This document shows, piece after piece, positions 1 through 8,870 of a stretch of DNA of 39,137 nucleotides (its first letter is position 1; every line of letters begins with the position of its first letter). The translations under genes and the position numbers were made by a program. The stretch covers positions 1 through 39,137 of the forward strand of contig JAQCHP010000032.1 in the NCBI GenBank assembly GCA_027619595.1. The letters run 5' to 3'. The notes below the pieces were generated by a model. That model was not told where the DNA came from. It saw nothing but the letters and a program-made list of their open reading frames with translations, and searched no databases. The DNA is from Planctomycetota bacterium. Its GTDB lineage: Bacteria > Planctomycetota > Planctomycetia > Pirellulales > Pirellulaceae.

Positions 1-59
1 GCGGCTTCGGGGGCGGCGGATTTGGCGGCGGCGGATTTGGCGGGGGGGGCGGTTTCTAG
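1..59 (+). CDS. C-terminal end of a glycine/phenylalanine-repeat protein (partial)
   Basis: Reading from base 3, the plus strand encodes four GGF-type units (one Phe after each run of four or five Gly) and ends at TAG (57-59). Only 18 residues are inside the window, so the protein cannot be named. Gly/Phe-rich tails of this kind occur in disordered or low-complexity termini of secreted or RNA-binding proteins. The other two frames give Arg/Trp-rich or Ala/Asp-rich peptides without a sensible end, so this frame is the best choice. It converges on tsaD, whose stop lies 40 bp downstream. Function unknown. Confidence 0.5.
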   Translation, partial: GFGGGGFGGGGFGGGGGF

Positions 60-98
60 GGGAAACCGACAAGATTGCTGAAGTATTCGGCATCTACC

Positions 99-1121
99 CT
101 ATCGTACCAGTCCCGGTCCAATATCGAGATCAAGCTGCTCAAACAAGCCGGCTCGGTAGCGCTCCACGGCGATGGCTCCCATGGCGGCATTGTCTGTGCA
201 TAACTCGGTTGGGGCAATACAAAGCTCGAACCGTTGATTCTGCGAGGCGACACGTAACGCTTCGCGGAGACATTCGTTCGCAGCAACTCCACCACCTACA
301 CATAGTCTGTCCCGGCCCGTACGAGCGACCGCGCGACACGACTTGTCAACCAGACAATCGACTACCGCTTGCTGAAAACTAGCTGCCAAATCAGCCTTCT
401 GTTCCGAACTCAATGCGATCGACTGCGGATCACGTCTATCGCCAGGCCCTGTAATGGCGTACCGCACAGCCGTTTTGAGTCCACTGAAGCTAAATTGAAG
501 TCGATCGGTTTCCCGTAGAAACGAACGTGGAAATGCATAGGCCGCCGGATCGCCTTGTGCGGCCAAACGAGCCACGGCGGGTCCCCCAGGAAAAGGTAGT
601 CCCATCATCGCAGCAACTTTATCGAAGGCCTCGCCAGCAGCGTCATCGATCGTTCCCCCGAGCAATTCGAAATGGCACGGTGAATGGCAATCGAATAGGC
701 TCGTATGTCCACCGCTTACCACAAGCCCGACACACGGAAAAACATCACGTCGCTCGAACAATCGGCACGCATATAAATGCGCGTGAACATGATTCACTGC
801 CAGCAGGGGTATGTCCAATACCCAGGCCAACGTCTTGGCGGCAGTAACACCAATCAACAAGGAACCAGCGAGCCCCGGAGTATTCGCCACAGCAATCGCA
901 TCGATATCACTTAGTTCGCATGATGCACTTTGCAACGCCGATTCGATCACTGGCAGGACATGATCCAAGTGGGCTCGTGCTGCCAACTCTGGTACCACAC
1001 CTTGAAAGGGCCGATGGACTTCATCTTGCGAAGCGACGATCGAGGCAAGTACCTGCAGATCGTCGGTCACGACGGCGGCAGCTGTTTCGTCACATGTACT
1101 CTCTAGAAGTAAGAACTTCAT
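99..1121 (-). CDS. tsaD: tRNA N6-adenosine threonylcarbamoyltransferase TsaD
   Basis: TsaD transfers the threonylcarbamoyl group from threonylcarbamoyl-AMP to A37 of ANN-decoding tRNAs, acting with TsaB and TsaE in the cytoplasm. The 340-residue product has the usual family length and an ASKHA-fold N-terminus (LLLESTCDETAAA, residues 4-16). The metal-binding HVHAH motif is at 111-115, and there is a C-terminal GGVAANECLR stretch followed by CTDNAAMGA carrying the conserved Asp. The ATG at 1121 is preferred over an in-frame TTG at 1130 because it sits directly before the first beta strand. It lies 45 bp downstream of the protease gene on the same strand and may be co-transcribed with it. TsaB and TsaE are not in the window. 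Confidence 0.95.
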   Translation of the reverse strand: MKFLLLESTCDETAAAVVTDDLQVLASIVASQDEVHRPFQGVVPELAARAHLDHVLPVIESALQSASCELSDIDAIAVANTPGLAGSLLIGVTAAKTLAWVLDIPLLAVNHVHAHLYACRLFERRDVFPCVGLVVSGGHTSLFDCHSPCHFELLGGTIDDAAGEAFDKVAAMMGLPFPGGPAVARLAAQGDPAAYAFPRSFLRETDRLQFSFSGLKTAVRYAITGPGDRRDPQSIALSSEQKADLAASFQQAVVDCLVDKSCRAVARTGRDRLCVGGGVAANECLREALRVASQNQRFELCIAPTELCTDNAAMGAIAVERYRAGLFEQLDLDIGPGLVR

Positions 1122-1166
1122 GACGCCCAATCTCGCTGAATTACCAAAGATTCACCGGCGAAACGG

Positions 1167-2585
1167 TCATCGTTTTGCATATTGGGTCTGAAGAAATTCG
1201 ATCGCCTTTTGAAGCTGTCGGTCAACGAACGGAACTTCCGTCGTTTGGTTGACTTGGACATCTTTGACCGGCACGAACTGAGGTTCTTCCGGCGGCGTCA
1301 CACGCCGCAACAGATCAAGTTCACTTTGATGTTTTTGCAACAGGTCCATTTCCTCAGACGTCGCCTGTACCACCAGCTGAGGATCGGGTTGCACACCCCA
1401 ATCCTCTTCGGGACTACCAGGATAGCGTTGAATGTTCCGACCGCTCGGACGCTGGTAACCCGCAGTTGTTAGCTTGAGTGCACTGCGTCCTCCTTCGAGT
1501 TCGATGATATTCTGCACGCTGGCTTTCCCCCAGGTTCTTTCACCGACAATCGCCGCCCTGCCATGATCTTGGAGCGCAGCAGATACGATTTCGCTGGCGC
1601 TGGCACTGTATCGGTTCACCAGCACCGCCATGCGGAATCGATCAAACGTGCCTTCGGCTACCGCATCCCAACTTCTAGCGACCACGTTGCGTCCCGACGT
1701 ACTGACAATTCTGCCGGTAGCCAAAAACAAATCGCTCACTTCAACCGCCGCCGAGAGCAACCCTCCTGGATTGAATCTGAGGTCCAGGATTAATGATTCC
1801 ATTCCTTGCTGTTGCATTTGCACAAGGGCATCACGCAGTTCCTGCCCCGTATGGCGGCCGAAGGAAGTGATGCGGAGATAGCCAATTTTTTGATTCGCAT
1901 CGAGCACATAGTCCCAAGCATGATTGGGCTGTCGTCGATATCCCAGCACCGACTGGACGCGGACAACCTCCCTGCTTACCCGCAACGTTTCAATTTTTCC
2001 TTGCAGTTCATGGCGAACAACAAGAACGACCTCGCTGCCGACTGGTCCTTTGAGTTTATGCACCGCCTGATCAATCGACATACCATCGGTACTCATACCA
2101 TCGATCGAAAGGATTGCGTCGCCCGCCTCAATACCAACCCGGTAGGCCGGGGATGCATACAAGGGACTAATGACAATTAAACTACCTTTATCCGCCGAGA
2201 TGCGAATTCCTAAACCGCCAAATTCACTTTCCACATCCGTTTTCAGGTCGTCTAAGCCTTGGGGCGGAATATAGCTCGAATGCCGATCTAACTTCTTCAG
2301 CATCCCTTCGATGGCGGCCTCCATCAGTTCTCGGCGGCTAACCGGTTGGACATAATTGCGATCAATTTCATCCAGAGCATTTGTGAATAGCGTGAGCAAT
2401 TCGAAATACTCGTCAGCATCGGCGGGGGGCGGCTCGGACGGCCCCGGCGTTTCCGCGGCGGTGTTCGTCTCCCAACGCACCCCACCCACCAAGACACCGA
2501 CCATGACGACGGCGGCAAAGCACGTCGAAGATCGGGGAGAGTGGCCAATGAAAAAACGAAGCGCCGTAAGAAACGGGGTGGGCAT
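1167..2585 (-). CDS. C-terminal processing peptidase, S41 family (CtpA/Prc type)
   Basis: This is a periplasmic Ser-Lys protease that trims or degrades proteins from their C-terminus. The 472-residue product has an N-terminal hydrophobic segment (about 22-38) that would act as signal or anchor, then an Ala/Pro linker. A PDZ domain spans about 115-205 (EFGGLGIRIS, GIEAGDAILSIDG). The S41 core carries LDLRFNPGG (268-276), the nucleophile loop YSASASE (326-332) and the catalytic Lys in GERTWGKASVQ (K354). All catalytic elements look intact. Start is ATG at 2585 with no clear ribosome binding site. It is divergent from lhgO across 148 bp. Substrate cannot be told from sequence. Confidence 0.93.
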   Translation of the reverse strand: MPTPFLTALRFFIGHSPRSSTCFAAVVMVGVLVGGVRWETNTAAETPGPSEPPPADADEYFELLTLFTNALDEIDRNYVQPVSRRELMEAAIEGMLKKLDRHSSYIPPQGLDDLKTDVESEFGGLGIRISADKGSLIVISPLYASPAYRVGIEAGDAILSIDGMSTDGMSIDQAVHKLKGPVGSEVVLVVRHELQGKIETLRVSREVVRVQSVLGYRRQPNHAWDYVLDANQKIGYLRITSFGRHTGQELRDALVQMQQQGMESLILDLRFNPGGLLSAAVEVSDLFLATGRIVSTSGRNVVARSWDAVAEGTFDRFRMAVLVNRYSASASEIVSAALQDHGRAAIVGERTWGKASVQNIIELEGGRSALKLTTAGYQRPSGRNIQRYPGSPEEDWGVQPDPQLVVQATSEEMDLLQKHQSELDLLRRVTPPEEPQFVPVKDVQVNQTTEVPFVDRQLQKAIEFLQTQYAKR

Positions 2586-2733
2586 CGCGGTGTGCCTGGG
2601 AGGGGAAAATAGGTGCCAAAATCATAGGCAGTAAAATCAGTGTTCGCAAGATGTTCCCCTGCTTCACTGCGGGCATTATGATGTGGACGCTAACTTTCCT
2701 ACCTTTTGCAGAAACGAAAAGAGCAACTCGCAA

Positions 2734-3957
2734 ATGTCACGGACCGTGGACGTATTGGTTGTAGGGGGCGGCATTGTTGGATTGGCCACCGCCTACCGTT
2801 TACTTGCCCGCTTTCCCAAGGTCCAGATCGCTCTCGTGGAAAAAGAGGCTGAGTTCGGCCAGCATCAAACCGGCCACAACTCAGGGGTTTTACACTCAGG
2901 CATCTACTACCAACCCGGGTCCCTCAAGGCACTTAACTGCCGTGCCGGAAAAAAGGCGATGGAAGCGTTTTGCGCTGAGCACGCAATTCCGTTCGACATC
3001 TGCGGCAAAGTTATCGTCGCGACGGAGAAACATGAGTTGCCGTTGCTCGACAAGATCTTCCAGCGGGGGCTCGATAACGGCGTTCTCTGCGAGAAAATCG
3101 ATTCTTCACGACTGCGCGAGTTGGAGCCTCATGCAGCGGGCATTGCGGCGATCCACGTCCCCGAGACCGGCATTGTTGACTACGTACAGGTCTGCCACAA
3201 GCTCGCCAGCTTGCTCGGCGCTGGGGGAACTGCCTTGGAACGCGGAACGCGAGTGATCGGCATGCGACAGCAGGGTCAGCAGGTCATTGTCTCGACTTCG
3301 CAGGGTGAATTCGTGACCCGTTGGGTGGTCAACTGTGCTGGTCTCTACAGCGATCGCGTAGCGCGGCAAAGCGGCCAGGACGCCGGCGCCAAAATAATAC
3401 CGTTTCGGGGCGAGTACTTCGAATTAAAACCGGAGGCGGAGCATCTCTGCCGTTCCCTGATTTACCCTGTTCCCGATCCGAACTTTCCGTTCCTCGGAGT
3501 TCATTTTACTCGCATGATTCAGGGGGGCGTAGAATGCGGACCGAATGCCGTTCTGGCGTTGGCCCGCGAAGGCTACCGCAAGACGGACATTCATTGGGGA
3601 GACCTCTGGGAATCGTTGACCTATCCCGGCTTCCTGAAATTAGCAGCCCGTTATTGGCGGATGGGTGCGGGCGAAATCTGGAGATCGCTCAACAAAGGAG
3701 CGTTCGTACGCGCTCTTCAACGGCTGGTTCCCGAGATACGGAGCGAGCATCTCGTCGCGGCACCCGCAGGCGTTCGTGCACAGGCAGTGACACGTAACGG
3801 CCAGATGGTTGATGACTTCCTGATTTGCGAAACGGAGCGTGTTATCAATATCTGCAACGCTCCATCTCCGGCCGCAACCTCTTCGCTGAATATCGGTGAA
3901 TCGGTCGTCGATCGCCTGGCGCCTCGAATCATGGACTCCGCATCGGTGACACGGTAA
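2734..3957 (+). CDS. lhgO: L-2-hydroxyglutarate oxidase (FAD-dependent, LhgO/YgaF family)
   Basis: LhgO oxidises L-2-hydroxyglutarate to 2-oxoglutarate and passes electrons to the membrane quinone pool. The product (407 residues from ATG 2734) opens with a Rossmann FAD site, [19 protein letters not shown]. It continues with the family-typical [12 protein letters not shown], where FAD-dependent 2-hydroxyglutarate dehydrogenases keep conserved His and Tyr residues. Later hallmarks are the GEYFEL segment and a C-terminal [18 protein letters not shown]. The upstream in-frame ATG at 2683 would add 17 residues without homology, so 2734 is preferred. It is the first gene of an apparent four-gene plus-strand operon with glcD (37-bp gap), glcE and glcF. 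This company suggests a general 2-hydroxyacid oxidation role. Confidence 0.92.
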   Translation: MSRTVDVLVVGGGIVGLATAYRLLARFPKVQIALVEKEAEFGQHQTGHNSGVLHSGIYYQPGSLKALNCRAGKKAMEAFCAEHAIPFDICGKVIVATEKHELPLLDKIFQRGLDNGVLCEKIDSSRLRELEPHAAGIAAIHVPETGIVDYVQVCHKLASLLGAGGTALERGTRVIGMRQQGQQVIVSTSQGEFVTRWVVNCAGLYSDRVARQSGQDAGAKIIPFRGEYFELKPEAEHLCRSLIYPVPDPNFPFLGVHFTRMIQGGVECGPNAVLALAREGYRKTDIHWGDLWESLTYPGFLKLAARYWRMGAGEIWRSLNKGAFVRALQRLVPEIRSEHLVAAPAGVRAQAVTRNGQMVDDFLICETERVINICNAPSPAATSSLNIGESVVDRLAPRIMDSASVTR

Positions 3958-3994
3958 AACGTTGAGACACCAAATCGATAGATAGCCGCTCGAC

Positions 3995-5467
3995 ATGAAT
4001 GCATCGCAGGAAAATCGTCCGCATATGACTATGGCAAACTCAACGGTTACGTTGGCCCAACAATTGCGCGAGATCGTGGGCAACGAACGATTGCTCACAG
4101 CTCGATCCGATACACTCGTCTACGAGTGCGACGGATTCGTTCTGGAAAAAGACTCGCCCGACATCGTGGTATTTCCCGAAACGACGCAGGAGGTTTCTCG
4201 GATTGTTCAGTTCTGCCATGCGGCGGGCGTTCCATTTCTACCTCGCGGCGCTGGTACGAGCTTGGCCGGCGGTTGCCTGCCCGTCGGTGGCGGAGTGATG
4301 ATTGTCTTGACAAGGATGCGACGCATCCTCGAGATCAATCTGCGTGACCGATACGCCGTCGTGGAACCTGGTGTGGTAAACGCTTGGCTCACGCGAGAAC
4401 TGAAGGGATCGGGCTTCCACTACGCACCCGATCCGTCAAGCCAAGGTGCTTGCACAATCGGCGGCAACGTAGCCACCAATTCCGGGGGTCCGCACACGCT
4501 CAAGTATGGCGTAACCGTCAACCACGTATTAGGAATCGAGTGTGTCATGTCCGATGGCCAAGTGATCCAACTTGGGGGGCCGCTGGACGAGTATCCCGGA
4601 CTGAATCTGACAGGAGCCCTTGTCGGCAGCGAAGGTACTTTGGCAATCGTCACGAAAGTCTGGGTCCGCCTGACGCGTGACCCCCAAAGTTGCCGCACGA
4701 TGCTGGGCGTTTTTGAATCAGTAGACGATGCCACACTCGCGATAAGCGAAATGATTGGCGCCGGCATCATACCCGCAGCCTTAGAGATGATGGATCAGGG
4801 TATCCTCGTGGCCGTGGAGCAAGCATTTCAATTCGGATTCCCGTTGGATGCGGGTGCTATCTTGCTGATTGAAATCGATGGCCTGGATGTTGGCCTCGAT
4901 GCGCAACGCCAAGAAATCATCGACATCTGTATGCAATCCAAGGCTCGCGAGGTCCGATTAGCGGCGACGGAGCAGGAGCGACTTAAGCTTTGGAAATGCC
5001 GTAAGCAAGCCTTTGGAGCCATTGGCCGACTTAGCCCCAGCTATTGTACGCAAGACGGCGTGGTCCCGCGCACCAAGCTGCCACATATCCTGCGTCGCAT
5101 CCGCGAAATTAGTCAGCAGCACGATTTACGCATCGTCAATGTATTTCACGCTGGCGACGGCAACATCCACCCGATTATTTTGTTCGACGAACGAGATCAA
5201 CAACAATTGCGTCGTGTGATGCTGGCAAGTAACGACATTCTGCAGGAATGCCTCGATTGTGGTGGGAGTGTGACGGGTGAGCACGGAATTGGCGTAGAAA
5301 AACTGTCATTCATGGCATCCATGTTTAGTCCTCAAGACCTGGAAGTAATGGAACGATTTCGGGATGTCTGGAACCCGACGGGAAAATTGAGTCCGGGAAA
5401 GATGCTACCAACCGCCGGTGCTTGCGGCGCAGAACAAATACATCCAGGCAGAAGAGCCGCACTTTAG
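3995..5467 (+). CDS. glcD: Glycolate/D-lactate oxidase FAD subunit GlcD
   Basis: GlcD is the catalytic flavoprotein of the glycolate oxidase complex. It dehydrogenates glycolate or D-lactate-type 2-hydroxyacids at the inner face of the membrane. The 490-residue product matches the usual size. It has a PCMH/VAO-type FAD-binding half (VVFPETTQEVSRIV, then the PRGAGTSLAGG pyrophosphate loop and the TIGGNVATNSGG segment). The cap domain ends with FHAGDGNIHP and GSVTGEHGIGVEKL, both diagnostic of the GlcD/D-LDH family. Possible starts are ATG 3995, 4025 and 4031; the first is kept for lack of a deciding ribosome binding site. It is followed 25 bp later by glcE, its usual partner subunit. Confidence 0.94.
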   Translation: MNASQENRPHMTMANSTVTLAQQLREIVGNERLLTARSDTLVYECDGFVLEKDSPDIVVFPETTQEVSRIVQFCHAAGVPFLPRGAGTSLAGGCLPVGGGVMIVLTRMRRILEINLRDRYAVVEPGVVNAWLTRELKGSGFHYAPDPSSQGACTIGGNVATNSGGPHTLKYGVTVNHVLGIECVMSDGQVIQLGGPLDEYPGLNLTGALVGSEGTLAIVTKVWVRLTRDPQSCRTMLGVFESVDDATLAISEMIGAGIIPAALEMMDQGILVAVEQAFQFGFPLDAGAILLIEIDGLDVGLDAQRQEIIDICMQSKAREVRLAATEQERLKLWKCRKQAFGAIGRLSPSYCTQDGVVPRTKLPHILRRIREISQQHDLRIVNVFHAGDGNIHPIILFDERDQQQLRRVMLASNDILQECLDCGGSVTGEHGIGVEKLSFMASMFSPQDLEVMERFRDVWNPTGKLSPGKMLPTAGACGAEQIHPGRRAAL

Positions 5468-5492
5468 TCGCAAAGCCCTAGGAACGCGAACG

Positions 5493-6716
5493 ATGCCGAC
5501 GACGAATCACGAATGCCCACTACCTCTGGTAGACACCATCTGTCCCTCAACCGAAGAAGAACTCATTGCGGTCCTCAAGGCGGCAGGCCCGAAAAAACAG
5601 CCCGTCTATCCGCTCGGGGCAGGAACAGGCCTGCAGATGGGTTTGCCGGTCACACGGGAAGGGATCGGACTTTCCTTGGCAGCCATGGATCGGGTCGTGG
5701 AGTATCCCGCACGTGACATGACGATCACCGTCGAAGCCGGTATGAATTTTGACCAGCTACAGAATACGTTGCGTGCCGAGGGACAATGGCTGCCGCTCGA
5801 CCCACCTTGCGCTTCGCGGGCACAGGTGGGAGGAATTGTCGCTACCAACGCTGGGGGTCCGCGACGATTCGGCTACGGCACACCGCGAGAATTCGTCATC
5901 GGCATCCGGGCCATCGATGGACGGGGCGTCCCCTTTCAAGCGGGCGGACGGGTCGTCAAGAATGTCGCTGGTTACGATTTCTGCCGATTGTTGTCGGGGT
6001 CACGTGGAACGCTCGCTATTATCACACAAGTGACCTGGAAGCTTCGTCCGCGTCCTCGATCTTGTGCGATCCTGATGGTCCGGATCGACGATGGGAAGCG
6101 CGCGGAGAACTGGTTGGATCGACTCAACACTTCGCGCACCACGCCAGTGGCTGTCCAACTCGAAGCAGGCTCGTCGGAAGCGATAGGGGGGGGAATTTTC
6201 GGCATCGCTTACGAAGGCACCAGCGTCGAAGTCGATTGGCAAATTGACCAGATGGGCGCTGAGTTACGCGAAGCAGGCTTGACGGTAGAAACAGTATTGC
6301 GCGATGCAGAAACTCAGGAGACCTGGAGTCGCTGGCAAGAATTCGCCGTTTCGGGCGACGCTGTTGTTCGCTTTCGGGCCCATGTCCTGCCACATTCCAC
6401 CGTGCAAATGCTACGGTCGATTCAAGAATTGCTCCCGACGGCGCAGATCCTCGCCCAAGCGGGCTCCGGGATCGTCGACGTTCGTTTACCGAACTACCCA
6501 TCCGACGGACTAACCCAAACTTTTACCAAAAACCTTACGCCGCTGGCGATGCGGCTGGGCGGTCATCTAACCCTGACCTATCATGCTACAGGGCAGGAGC
6601 TAACGCATGAAATGATGTGGGGTGGAGCAACCGTACCGTGGCAACTCATGCGAAGTCTCCAACGTCAATTCGATCCCAACGGCATCCTCAACCCTCAACG
6701 GTTTATCTCCTCATGA
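5493..6716 (+). CDS. glcE: Glycolate oxidase FAD-binding subunit GlcE
   Basis: GlcE is the second flavin-binding subunit of the GlcDEF complex. The 407-residue product carries a PCMH FAD domain (YPLGAGTGLQMG, then QVGGIVATNAGGPRRFGYGTPRE) and GGRVVKNVAGYDFCRLLSGSRG, the clearest GlcE signature. The C-terminal half is divergent, as in the family. The frame is open upstream to an ATG at 5418 inside glcD; ATG 5493 is chosen because it clears the glcD stop and fits family length. The TGA stop overlaps the ATG of glcF (ATGA at 6713-6716), a classic translational-coupling arrangement that fixes the stoichiometry of the two subunits. Confidence 0.92.
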   Translation: MPTTNHECPLPLVDTICPSTEEELIAVLKAAGPKKQPVYPLGAGTGLQMGLPVTREGIGLSLAAMDRVVEYPARDMTITVEAGMNFDQLQNTLRAEGQWLPLDPPCASRAQVGGIVATNAGGPRRFGYGTPREFVIGIRAIDGRGVPFQAGGRVVKNVAGYDFCRLLSGSRGTLAIITQVTWKLRPRPRSCAILMVRIDDGKRAENWLDRLNTSRTTPVAVQLEAGSSEAIGGGIFGIAYEGTSVEVDWQIDQMGAELREAGLTVETVLRDAETQETWSRWQEFAVSGDAVVRFRAHVLPHSTVQMLRSIQELLPTAQILAQAGSGIVDVRLPNYPSDGLTQTFTKNLTPLAMRLGGHLTLTYHATGQELTHEMMWGGATVPWQLMRSLQRQFDPNGILNPQRFISS

Positions 6717-8041
6717 ACGAGTCATTCGTCGACTTACAACAGAAATCTGCTCCGCCAGCAGCCCTAGGGTCCGATATTCCCTACGAACGATTCCTGGATT
6801 GTGTCCATTGTGGCCTTTGCACTGCTGCCTGCCCCACTTATCTGGAGCTAGGTAACGAGAATGATGGCCCGCGGGGCAGAATTTATTTGATGCGAGCGGT
6901 GACAGACGCTCGAGTCGATTTGACGCCACAAATCGAGCGACATTTGGAACTCTGCCTGGATTGCCGCGCATGCGAAACCGCGTGTCCGTCCGGTGTACAG
7001 TATGGACGCCTGATTGAACCGTTTCGCGTCGCCATGGAACAACACAAGCCCAAGGGGAGTGATTGGTTCCAAAGCTGGATTCTATTTGGGCTCTTCCCCT
7101 ACGCTAACCGGATGAAGGCGGCACTGCGTTTCGCGCGCTGGAGTCAACGGATGCGACTGGACCAATTGCTCTTCGGTAGCGGAATTCTCCGTTGGTTGCC
7201 TCCTCGCGTTCGGCAGTTGGTAACGATGTTGCCCACCGTCCCACCGCCTCAGTCGTCATTTCCCCAGGTACTTCCCGCGAAGGGGAAGCGTCGAGCTCGA
7301 GTGGCACTTTTCCGAGGCTGCGTGGGAGACGCTTTATTCGGTCCGACGAATTGGGCCACCGCGCGGGTACTGCAAGAAAATGGCTGCGACGTGATCATTC
7401 CATCGGCACAGGTCTGCTGCGGTGCCATTCACTATCACGGCGGTCAATCGGAACCAGCCAAGAATTTCGCTGACCAAAACCTACGCGCATTCCAATCCTC
7501 CGAAGTCGATGCCATCATCGTGAATGTGGCGGGCTGCGGGTCCATGCTCAAAGATTATGGGCACCACTGGCACGACGAGTTGCAGCCGGAGCGAACGGCC
7601 ATGGCGGGCAAGGTCCAAGATGTACATGAATTCTTGGACCGATTGGGTTTAATTCCGCCGCAAGGGCCACTCATGGGACGTGCCACCTATCACGACGCAT
7701 GTCACCTAGCACATGCCCAACGTATTACGGAAGCGCCGCGACGAATCCTTCAACAGATTCCTCAGCTGGAGTGGACACCTCTCACGGAAAGCGAAGTGTG
7801 CTGTGGCGCTGCCGGCACGTACAACCTCACCGAGCCTGAAATGGCCGACCGGCTAGGGAAACGGAAGCTTGGACACATTGCCAGCACGAAAGCCAACATT
7901 GTCGTCACCGCGAACGCTGGGTGCCTACTGCAGATGGCTCGACACGCGCGGCAGCAAAACGCCGGCCTGCGGTTCTTTCATCCCATGGACCTGCTAGACC
8001 TTAGTTATCGCAAAAAATCACTGGAAGATATCCCGCAATAG
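6713..8041 (+). CDS. glcF: Glycolate oxidase iron-sulfur subunit GlcF
   Basis: GlcF carries electrons from GlcD/GlcE to the quinone pool. The 442-residue product has two ferredoxin-type 4Fe-4S motifs: CVHCGLCTAACP (Cys 30, 33, 36, 40) and CLDCRACETACP (Cys 81, 84, 87, 91). Two CCG-domain repeats follow, with VCCGAIHYHGG and later DACHLAHAQR plus VCCGAAGTYN. This is the GlpC/HdrD/LutA/GlcF architecture, and the position after glcDE decides for GlcF. Start ATG 6713 overlaps the glcE stop; an in-frame ATG at 6617 would lie deep inside glcE and is rejected. It ends 53 bp before the convergent response-regulator gene, with no obvious terminator hairpin between. Confidence 0.93.
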   Translation: MNESFVDLQQKSAPPAALGSDIPYERFLDCVHCGLCTAACPTYLELGNENDGPRGRIYLMRAVTDARVDLTPQIERHLELCLDCRACETACPSGVQYGRLIEPFRVAMEQHKPKGSDWFQSWILFGLFPYANRMKAALRFARWSQRMRLDQLLFGSGILRWLPPRVRQLVTMLPTVPPPQSSFPQVLPAKGKRRARVALFRGCVGDALFGPTNWATARVLQENGCDVIIPSAQVCCGAIHYHGGQSEPAKNFADQNLRAFQSSEVDAIIVNVAGCGSMLKDYGHHWHDELQPERTAMAGKVQDVHEFLDRLGLIPPQGPLMGRATYHDACHLAHAQRITEAPRRILQQIPQLEWTPLTESEVCCGAAGTYNLTEPEMADRLGKRKLGHIASTKANIVVTANAGCLLQMARHARQQNAGLRFFHPMDLLDLSYRKKSLEDIPQ

Positions 8042-8094
8042 TCGCACGGCAGAACCGCCGACCCCACGCGACCACGCTCAAGAAATGGTGATGG

Positions 8095-8733
8095 TTATGC
8101 GCCCATACCGGCGCGAACGGCCCACACCGCTGCCTGCGTGCGGTCAGTGGCATTGGTTTTTCGTAGGACGTTTTGCACGTGTTCCTTTACGGTCTCCAGA
8201 CTGATATCCATGGAGCGACCGATCTCACGGTTGCTGAGCCCGAGGGCCAAGTGTCGAAGCACTTGGATCTCTCGACGAGTAAGTTCCGGACACGCGTCGC
8301 ACTTGCCGCGATTTTCTGACATCGCTGCCCGCACGGTCTGTATCAGGCTTTCCTTCGGCGGCGACTCACCGTGAGCTGCACGACGAATGGCCGCCATGAG
8401 TTCATGAACAGGCGATCCTTTCAGGACGTAATCCCATGCTCCTAACGCAATGGACCGCGCAACATACGTGGGATTGTTGCTCATCGAATGCATCACAATC
8501 GGCAAGTCGGGCAGTTGGTCGTGAATGGCATCCACAGCGTCAAGACCGTCCGTTTCGCCCATCCGCACGTCCATAAGTACGACATCCGGACGCAGTTCGA
8601 TCGCCATGTCGACCGCCTCTTGGCCCGTGGAAACATCCGCGATGATCTCTATATCCGCTTCATCGCGCAAGATCACCGCTAGTCCCGTACGAACCACTTC
8701 ATGGTCGTCGGCTATGAGGACCGAAATTGACAT
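8095..8733 (-). CDS. NarL/FixJ-type response regulator (receiver + LuxR helix-turn-helix)
   Basis: This is a two-component DNA-binding regulator of 212 residues. The receiver domain has the acidic pair near residues 9-10, the phospho-acceptor Asp55 in VLMDVRMGETDG, and the conserved Lys in DYVLKGSP. The LuxR-type output domain (about 148-205) has the usual LTRREIQVLRHLALGLSNRE and the recognition helix region SLETVKEHVQNVLRK. Start ATG 8733 has a GAGG box eight bases upstream. No histidine kinase gene is adjacent; the neighbour upstream on the same strand is the NtrC-type activator, 137 bp away. The genes it controls cannot be deduced. Confidence 0.93.
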   Translation of the reverse strand: MSISVLIADDHEVVRTGLAVILRDEADIEIIADVSTGQEAVDMAIELRPDVVLMDVRMGETDGLDAVDAIHDQLPDLPIVMHSMSNNPTYVARSIALGAWDYVLKGSPVHELMAAIRRAAHGESPPKESLIQTVRAAMSENRGKCDACPELTRREIQVLRHLALGLSNREIGRSMDISLETVKEHVQNVLRKTNATDRTQAAVWAVRAGMGA

Positions 8734-8870
8734 TTTACCAACCTCACTTTTCTGAGGGCCATAGCAACGCAGTCATGTCCGCCAACAATCGACGTTCTGC
8801 CATCGGCATAGTTGAATGGGCAATCCTTGCACACGCGGTAGAACGACCTGGAACGCTGCAAAACGTGCGG

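Noticed and set aside
8734-8870. Sigma-54 promoter before the NarL-type gene
   Set aside because: A TTGGC is present, but no GC doublet at the required 10-bp spacing follows it.
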